Assembly: GCA_949295265.1 (NCBI GenBank)
Contig: CASFKR010000013.1
Span: 1-34,434, forward strand
From: an uncultured Verrucomicrobiota bacterium
GTDB lineage: Bacteria > Verrucomicrobiota > Kiritimatiellia > RFP12 > UBA3636
Direction of reading: 5' to 3'
DNA: 34,434 nt
The notes under the pieces were generated by a model. The model made no database searches, was not told the origin of the DNA, and saw only the letters and a list, made by a program, of their open reading frames with translations. Below are positions 29,611-34,434 of the stretch, in pieces (position 1 is the first letter of the stretch; every line of letters starts with the position of its first letter). Made by a program: the position numbers and the translations under genes.

Positions 29611-31359
29611 ATGGAGCCCCCGTTCACCAAACTGCACCATCTCCTCCGGTTCCTCCGTCCGCACTGGCATTGGGTCGTTCTGGCCCCTTTTGCGATGCTT
29701 CTGGAATCGTACATGGACCTGTTGCAGCCCGCGCTGATGCAGCGCATCGTGGACGAAGGGGTGAGCGCGCACGACCAGGCGCTCATTTTCGCGACGGGCT
29801 GGCGCATGCTCCTGTATGCGTTGCTCGGGGCGCTCGGCGGCGCGCTGTGCACGTACTTCTCCTCGAAGGCGGCGATGGGCTTCGGCAACGATGTGCGCCA
29901 GGCCGTTTTCCGCGCCGTCCAGCGGCTGACCTTCGAGCAGACGGACCGCTTCACGGCCGGATCGCTCACCACGCGCCTCACGGATGATATCAGCGTGCTC
30001 CAGTTCCTCGTCATGATGCTGACGCGGATGCTGCTGCGCTCGCCCTTCCTGCTCATCGGCTCCATCATTCTGGTGTTGCGGACGGACTGGCATCTGGCGC
30101 TCCCGCTCCTGCTCTCGGCGCCGGTCATCACCTGGATTGTCATCCGCTGGATGAGCCGCCTGATTCCGCTTTTCCGCGAGCGGCAGCTGCGCAACGACCG
30201 GCTCAGCGCCAAGATGCAGGAAACGCTCATCGGCATCCGCGTCGTGAAAGCCTTCGCCACGGAGCGCGGGGAAGCGCGCCGTTTTGAGGGACTCAATCAG
30301 GCGGTTGCGGAGACGGGGCTCGAGGCGGGCTATCTGCATGCGACGCTCTGGCCCGCGCTTTCGCTCGTGCAGCACCTGACGGTTGTCGTCATTCTCTTCG
30401 TGGCGGGGTTCGAAGCCGATGCCGGGCTCATCAAAGCCGGGCAGATTGCCGCCATCGTCAACTGGGTTTCGCAGGTGATGATGGCGCTGATTCACCTGAG
30501 CTTCCAGACGATGCATTTTTCGCGCTCCTTCATTTCCGCCCGGCGTGTGCTGGAGGTGCTGGGCACGGAGCCCGGGATTCAGGACGGTCCGCGCACCGAG
30601 GCGCCGGCGGACGGCAGTATCGAATTCAGGAACGTGTCGTTCGCCTACCCCGGCTCATCCGGTCAGCCCGTCCTCAAAGACCTCTCCTTCCGGATTCAGC
30701 CCGGCACGCATGTCGCCATCATCGGGGCGACCGGGTCGGGCAAAACAACGCTCATGAACCTGATTGCGCGCTTCTACGAGGCGGACGGCGGCGAGGTGCT
30801 CGTGGGCGGCGCCCCGGTGCGTACCTATGCGCTGCGCGCCCTGCGCGGCGCCATGGGCATCGTGCTCCAGAATCCGCGCCTGTTCGTGGGGTCCATCGAT
30901 GAGAATATCCGCTGGGGGCGTGCCGACGCCACCGACGAAGAGGTCGCCGAAGCTGCCCGCATCGCGCAGGCCGACCGCTTCATCGCGCAGTTCCCCGAGC
31001 ATGGCGCCACCCGCATCGCGCAGGGCGGCGTGAGCCTCTCCGGCGGACAGAAGCAGCGCATCTCCATCGCCCGCGCGCTTATCCGCCACCCGCAGATTCT
31101 CCTGCTGGACGACGCCACTTCCGCCGTCGATCCCGAGACGGAGCGCCGTCTCCGCCAGGGGATCCGCCGGCACTTCCGCGGCACCACGGTGCTCTCCGTC
31201 GTGCAGCGGGTTTCCTCCATTCAGGACAACGACGCCATTCTCGTCCTGGACGGCGGCCGCATCGCCGGGTTCGGCACGCACGAAGAACTGCTGCGCACCT
31301 GTGCGCCATACCGGGAAATCATTGATTCGCAGACGCCCGGCGGAAAGGAGGTGGCCTGA
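29611..31359 (+). CDS. ABC exporter half-transporter, degenerate-site subunit
   Basis: The product is 582 aa: a six-helix exporter domain (about 20-310) fused to an ATPase domain, MsbA/LmrC-like. Walker A is GATGSGKT (372-379) and the signature is intact LSGGQ (476-480). The catalytic glutamate after Walker B is aspartate (LLLDDATS, D501), and the switch histidine is glutamine (VVQRVSSI, Q532). These two changes are typical of the subunit that contributes the weak site in heterodimeric exporters such as TM287/288, BmrCD and LmrCD. The partner gene follows with a one-base overlap (TGATG). The substrate is unknown; lipids, drugs or a polysaccharide-linked lipid are all possible. The start has a pyrimidine-rich leader and no Shine-Dalgarno. 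Confidence 0.92.
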   Translation: MEPPFTKLHHLLRFLRPHWHWVVLAPFAMLLESYMDLLQPALMQRIVDEGVSAHDQALIFATGWRMLLYALLGALGGALCTYFSSKAAMGFGNDVRQAVFRAVQRLTFEQTDRFTAGSLTTRLTDDISVLQFLVMMLTRMLLRSPFLLIGSIILVLRTDWHLALPLLLSAPVITWIVIRWMSRLIPLFRERQLRNDRLSAKMQETLIGIRVVKAFATERGEARRFEGLNQAVAETGLEAGYLHATLWPALSLVQHLTVVVILFVAGFEADAGLIKAGQIAAIVNWVSQVMMALIHLSFQTMHFSRSFISARRVLEVLGTEPGIQDGPRTEAPADGSIEFRNVSFAYPGSSGQPVLKDLSFRIQPGTHVAIIGATGSGKTTLMNLIARFYEADGGEVLVGGAPVRTYALRALRGAMGIVLQNPRLFVGSIDENIRWGRADATDEEVAEAARIAQADRFIAQFPEHGATRIAQGGVSLSGGQKQRISIARALIRHPQILLLDDATSAVDPETERRLRQGIRRHFRGTTVLSVVQRVSSIQDNDAILVLDGGRIAGFGTHEELLRTCAPYREIIDSQTPGGKEVA

Positions 31360-33344
31360 TGCCGCCGCCCCATCACATGATGCGCAATGAGCCGGAGTAC
31401 GCGCAGGATGTCGTCAAGACCTTCCGCCGCCTGCTCGGACTTCTGCGCGGGCAGCGCCGTCAGGTCTGCCTCCTGCTGCCGTCCCTGCTCATCATCATGG
31501 TGACGGAACTGGCGTGGCCTTCCATCCTCGGCGGCGTCATCGATACGCTGGCGCAGGCGCCCGTGGCGTGGCGGCGCATCATCTTCCTGCTGGTGCTTTC
31601 GCTCGTGCTTCACGGCATCGGGCTGCTGGCCCGGATTCATCGCGAACTGGGCACGGTCCGCCTCTCGATTTCGTCCGTTGTGCGGATGCGCCGCGAGCTC
31701 TTCAATCACCTGCTGCGGCTGCCCGTCGCGCGGTACGACCAGACGCGGCACGGCGAGTTCATGAGCCGCCTCACGAACGACACCTCGATGGCGGGCGACA
31801 CGCTCGGGCATGGGCTGCTCTCGTTCTTCGCCTCCTGTTTTACGCTCATCGGCACCTTCGTCTACATGCTCTGGCTGAGTGTTCCGATGACGTTCGTCGC
31901 GTGCGCCACGCTGCCCCTCACGTATCTGGCGGGGCAGCTGCTCGTCCGCATTTCCCGCAAGCTGTACCGCGCCCGTCAGAAGGCGCTGGGCGAGCTCAAC
32001 GGCTTTGCCGAGGAAATGATCGCCGGGCAGCATACGGTCCAGGCGTTCAGCCGCGAGGAGGATGCCTCGCGCACCTTCAACGAGCTTTCCAACCGACTCA
32101 AGACGCTCGCCCTGCGCGCGGAAATCGTCGGCGGCTTCATGGGCCCGATGATGAACATGATCAACAACCTCTCGTTCATCCTCGTGGCGGCCGTCGGCGG
32201 CTGGCTGGCCATCCGCTCGCCCGACCTGACCGTCGGCACCGTCATCGCCTTTCTGCTGTATTCGCGCCAGTTCGGGCGCCCCGTCAACGAAATCGCCGGA
32301 CAGTTTGCCCAGATTCAGAGTGCCATTGCCGGTGCGGAACGCGTTTTCCGCATGGTGGATGAGCCGCCGGAGGTCGATGCCGGTACGCAACCGCTGCCGA
32401 CGCCCGTCCGCGGCGATGTTGCGTTCGAGCACGTCGATTTCCGCTATGTGCCCGATACGCCTGTGTTGGAGGACTTTTCCGTCACGATTCCCGCCGGACA
32501 GAAAGTCGCGCTCGTCGGGGAAACCGGTTCCGGCAAAACGACGATTATCAGTCTGCTGGCGCGTTTTTATGAACCGCAGGCGGGCTGCATCCGGCTGGAT
32601 GGCGTGGATATCCGCGACATTCCCAAAGCGCGGCTCCGCCGGAATCTGGCCATCGTGCTGCAGGATGTCCATCTGTTTTCCGGCACGGTGGCTGAGAATA
32701 TTTCGTATGGCCGCGGCATCATCGACCCGGCCGCGGCCGAAACCGCCGCGCCCGCCGGTGAATCCGCGCCGACGCCGGAACGCGGCGCCGGCGCCGCCAA
32801 AAAGGCATTCGAAAAGCTCTTCCCCGATGTGGATGGCGCGGTCGGCGACGTGGCGCCGGAAACGCAGCGCACCATCGCCGGGTATCTCGGAGAGGATGCG
32901 CCCGGCTGCACACGGGAGCAGATGATCGAAGCCGCCCGCCTCGCCAATGCCGACGAATTCATCCGCGCCTTGCCGCAGGGGTATGACACGCCGCTCAACC
33001 AGACGGATACCGCGCTCTCGCAGGGGCAGTGCCAGCTCCTCTCCATTGCGCGCGCCGCGCTTTCCGATCCCGCCGTCCTCATTCTCGATGAAGCCACTTC
33101 GAGTGTGGACACCCGTACGGAAATGCACATCCAGGAGGCGATGCTGCGGCTCCTGAAGGGGCGCACCAGCATCGTCATTGCGCACCGCCTCTCGACGGTC
33201 CGCGACGCCGACACCATTCTCGTGCTCGACCATGGCCGCATCGTCGGCAAGGGCTCCCATGCCGAGCTCCTCGCGACGAACGCCCCCTATCAGCGCCTCG
33301 TCGCCGCTTCCGGCTCCGAAGACTGCGACCTGGCCGCCCTCTAG
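31359..33344 (+). CDS. ABC exporter half-transporter, catalytic subunit with a 65-residue insertion
   Basis: The product is 661 aa, about 70 longer than the family norm. The exporter domain (about 20-320) is followed by an ATPase domain with Walker A GETGSGKT (387-394), Q-loop Q435, canonical Walker B LILDEATS with E578 and switch H609 (IAHRLST). Its signature is altered to LSQGQ (553-557) without the following arginine. This complements the upstream subunit: together they give one consensus and one degenerate ATP site. An insertion (about residues 453-517) sits between FSGTVAENISYGR and EAARLANADEF, starting Ala/Pro-rich and ending in possible helices (KKAFEKLFPDVD). Strong AAGGAGG lies seven bases before the ATG, and the gene overlaps its partner by one base, so translation is coupled. 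Confidence 0.92.
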   Translation: MPPPHHMMRNEPEYAQDVVKTFRRLLGLLRGQRRQVCLLLPSLLIIMVTELAWPSILGGVIDTLAQAPVAWRRIIFLLVLSLVLHGIGLLARIHRELGTVRLSISSVVRMRRELFNHLLRLPVARYDQTRHGEFMSRLTNDTSMAGDTLGHGLLSFFASCFTLIGTFVYMLWLSVPMTFVACATLPLTYLAGQLLVRISRKLYRARQKALGELNGFAEEMIAGQHTVQAFSREEDASRTFNELSNRLKTLALRAEIVGGFMGPMMNMINNLSFILVAAVGGWLAIRSPDLTVGTVIAFLLYSRQFGRPVNEIAGQFAQIQSAIAGAERVFRMVDEPPEVDAGTQPLPTPVRGDVAFEHVDFRYVPDTPVLEDFSVTIPAGQKVALVGETGSGKTTIISLLARFYEPQAGCIRLDGVDIRDIPKARLRRNLAIVLQDVHLFSGTVAENISYGRGIIDPAAAETAAPAGESAPTPERGAGAAKKAFEKLFPDVDGAVGDVAPETQRTIAGYLGEDAPGCTREQMIEAARLANADEFIRALPQGYDTPLNQTDTALSQGQCQLLSIARAALSDPAVLILDEATSSVDTRTEMHIQEAMLRLLKGRTSIVIAHRLSTVRDADTILVLDHGRIVGKGSHAELLATNAPYQRLVAASGSEDCDLAAL

Positions 33345-33376
33345 CCGCCTGTTCGCGCCGCGCACGGCAGCGAGCC

Positions 33377-33394
33377 GTCCTGCCCGTCCTGTCT
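33377..33394. repeat. 9-bp tandem repeat, class GTCCTGTNC, 2 units
   Basis: GTCCTGCCC, GTCCTGTCT, preceded by GAGCC as at 25078-25083. A short relic of the same class found at 6771 and 25084. Confidence 0.45.
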
Positions 33395-33436
33395 TCGGGG
33401 CGTTGCGTCGGTTTTGTCCAGGCTGCTCAGGGTCAG

Positions 33437-33457
33437 GCGGCAACTGTCATTTGCCGC
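33437..33457. terminator. Hairpin between convergent genes
   Basis: Perfect 7-bp stem GCGGCAA / TTGCCGC with a seven-base loop, 93 bases past the exporter stop and 51 bases past the end of the acetyltransferase gene. No T run on either side, so termination is uncertain. Confidence 0.35.
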
Positions 33458-33507
33458 ACGAACGGCTTTACCATCCCTTGAAGCGGAGGCAGAGGCTTGA
33501 TGATTGA

Positions 33508-34046
33508 TTAAGCGCTTCTGTGTTTGATGACTTTTGCGGGGACACCTCCCGCGATTGAACCTGCCGGGATATCGTGCGTTACAACGGCGCCGGCGGCAAG
33601 GATACAATGGTCCCCGATGGTCACTCCGGGCAAAATAATGACCCTCGTTCCAATCCAGCAATCATTTCCGATGGTAATTGGCTCTTCCGGTTTGGCCCCT
33701 TGCCGGTTGATGGGAATGTCCGTCCGGGAAAATTCATGACTCGTTGCCATCATGACAACATCCGGACCCATGACCACGTCATCACCAATCGTGATGGTTC
33801 CCTGAAGGCGGGCATTTTGTCCCAACTGGCTTCGGTCACCAACCTTTAATCGGCTGCCATTTCCAAAATAACAGTGATCTTTGACAATAATTTCTTTTCC
33901 GCATTTACCCCACCCCCATAATATCTTAAGATTTTTGTTACAATCCATCCGCGGAGGAGATAGCCGATTTTCCATCCTGGCATTGGCTGCATCGGGATAT
34001 GTTGCAGGAAAGCATAGTAAAGGAAAAGGAGAATTTTCAGCCTCAT
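33508..34046 (-). pseudogene. Hexapeptide-repeat acetyltransferase gene with a frameshift
   Basis: Two frames together encode one left-handed beta-helix acetyltransferase (WcaF/maltose O-acetyltransferase type). The N-terminal part (from ATG 34046) reads [43 protein letters not shown]. The other frame carries [20 protein letters not shown], hexapeptide turns ([60 protein letters not shown]) and [13 protein letters not shown] to the stop at 33508. MMATSH supplies the expected catalytic histidine. The join lies at a run of G residues near 33914-33925 (minus strand GGGGGTGGGG). A short internal start at 33975 gives 155 codons but lacks a true N-terminus. Such enzymes acetylate sugars in capsule or exopolysaccharide. 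The frameshift could be real decay or an assembly error. DNA here is AT-richer than the rest of the window. Confidence 0.75.
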
Positions 34047-34050
34047 TTGT

Positions 34051-34227
34051 GATGCAAAAGCGGGTGGAGAATTGTGGAGAGCGACTCGCAGACTGAATGT
34101 GGGGTTGTCAGATGGTACGAATGAAGTCGTTTATCGGATTGGGAAGGAAATGATGGAGAAACTTATTGATGAACATTCACGGTCAATTCCCCAGTTTATA
34201 ACCTTGCGTCCGGTTGTTCAACTATAG
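34051..34227 (+). pseudogene. Possible 3' fragment of an unknown gene
   Basis: One plus-strand frame reads without interruption through [20 protein letters not shown] and MMEKLIDEHSR to TAG at 34225-34227. The amino-acid composition looks protein-like and the codon use is AT-rich, unlike the window's core genes. There is no start codon or ribosome-binding site, and the frame is closed by a stop at 34018. It could be the tail of a gene cut off by rearrangement, or chance. No family recognised. Confidence 0.25.
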
Positions 34228-34263
34228 CGAATTATCTCTCACATAGGAATAACCTTTTCCTTC

Positions 34264-34434
34264 GGTTTATCCCGGTTTTTTCGGGATAATTGATCCAGGT
34301 TTCTTGGAAGATGGCTCCTGTAGCCTCTTTTCAAAACTAGATACTCGTGAATAGTCCGCCCATACTTTTTCACCCGAAAGTTCAGTAAAATAACTTTGCC
34401 GTCGCTCCAATGGTTGCGCTGACTTCGTTCAGGC
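34264..34434. mobile_element. MITE-like element, copy C (cut by the window edge)
   Basis: This copy runs in the same orientation as B. It starts GGTTTATCCCGG, with the same terminal hairpin TTATCCCG / CGGGATAA. It then follows B closely to the window end; differences I see include AAAACTAGATACTC for AAGACTAGATTCTC and GCCGTCGC for GCTGTCGC. It ends at TTCAGGC, just before the palindromic GGCGGC block of B. The right half and its flanking repeat are outside the window. Confidence 0.8.

Noticed and set aside
31221..33443. A 740-codon minus-strand open frame opposite the second exporter gene
   Set aside because: Shadow frame: Arg/Gly/Asp-rich, no motif, antisense to a clear ABC protein.

Overview
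The window is GC-rich chromosomal DNA from a Gram-negative bacterium. It encodes an RseP-type site-2 protease, an MsbA-like ABC exporter pair, an undecaprenyl-phosphate sugar transferase, a DAP-pathway enzyme and the MEP-pathway enzyme IspG. The mix of housekeeping genes, PEGA and FHA proteins, a large FAD_oxidored flavoprotein, PduL with acetate kinase, a GH29 fucosidase remnant and an AAA-ATPase-like/PDDEXK protein would suit an anaerobic gut member of the PVC superphylum (Kiritimatiellota, Lentisphaerota or Verrucomicrobiota). That placement is inferred from gene content and is not proven. Many starts lack a Shine-Dalgarno sequence. No rRNA, tRNA, CRISPR array or complete transposase was found.

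Layout. 1-1565 (minus): pyrH and frr, then the first 36 codons of a Pro/Ala-rich protein. 1566-2329: gene-free, with the pyrH promoter, repeat copy A and a strong terminator. 2330-6067 (minus): DEDDh exonuclease, FHA membrane protein and PEGA-repeat protein. 6068-7093: 1 kb of gene-free DNA packed with 9-bp tandem repeats and a decayed repeat copy. 7094-8709 (plus): dapF-rsmE, overlapping by 4 bp. 8714-9031: a complete MITE-like element flanked by a 9-bp direct repeat. 9033-10513 (minus): ribokinase and a deleted alpha-L-fucosidase pseudogene. 10619-12798 (minus): pepT-epmA. 13049-14626 (plus): AAA/PDDEXK protein on less GC-rich DNA. 14915-17132 (minus): a small unknown gene, ackA and pduL, closed by a terminator. 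17592-19511 (plus): a secreted transglutaminase-fold protein interrupted by one in-frame TGA. 19607-24776 (minus): a tandem flavoprotein, an unknown protein and rmuC. 25309-33344 (plus): rseP-ispG, a sugar transferase and a heterodimeric ABC exporter. 33508-34046 (minus): a frameshifted hexapeptide acetyltransferase on AT-richer DNA. Repeat copy C runs off the right edge.

How the genes work together. rseP-ispG, the sugar transferase and the exporter point to envelope quality control, isoprenoid precursors and surface polysaccharide or lipid export. pduL-ackA can convert acyl-CoA to acyl phosphate and then to acid plus ATP.

The most unusual material is non-coding. One MITE-like family has five copies in different states of decay (1646-1851, 6900-6978, 8714-9031, 14761-14819, 34264 to the window end). 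A mosaic of three 9-bp repeat classes recurs in the same order at two distant intergenic sites. Three genes are broken in three ways: nonsense (17757), deletion plus frameshift (about 10255), and frameshift in a G run (about 33920).
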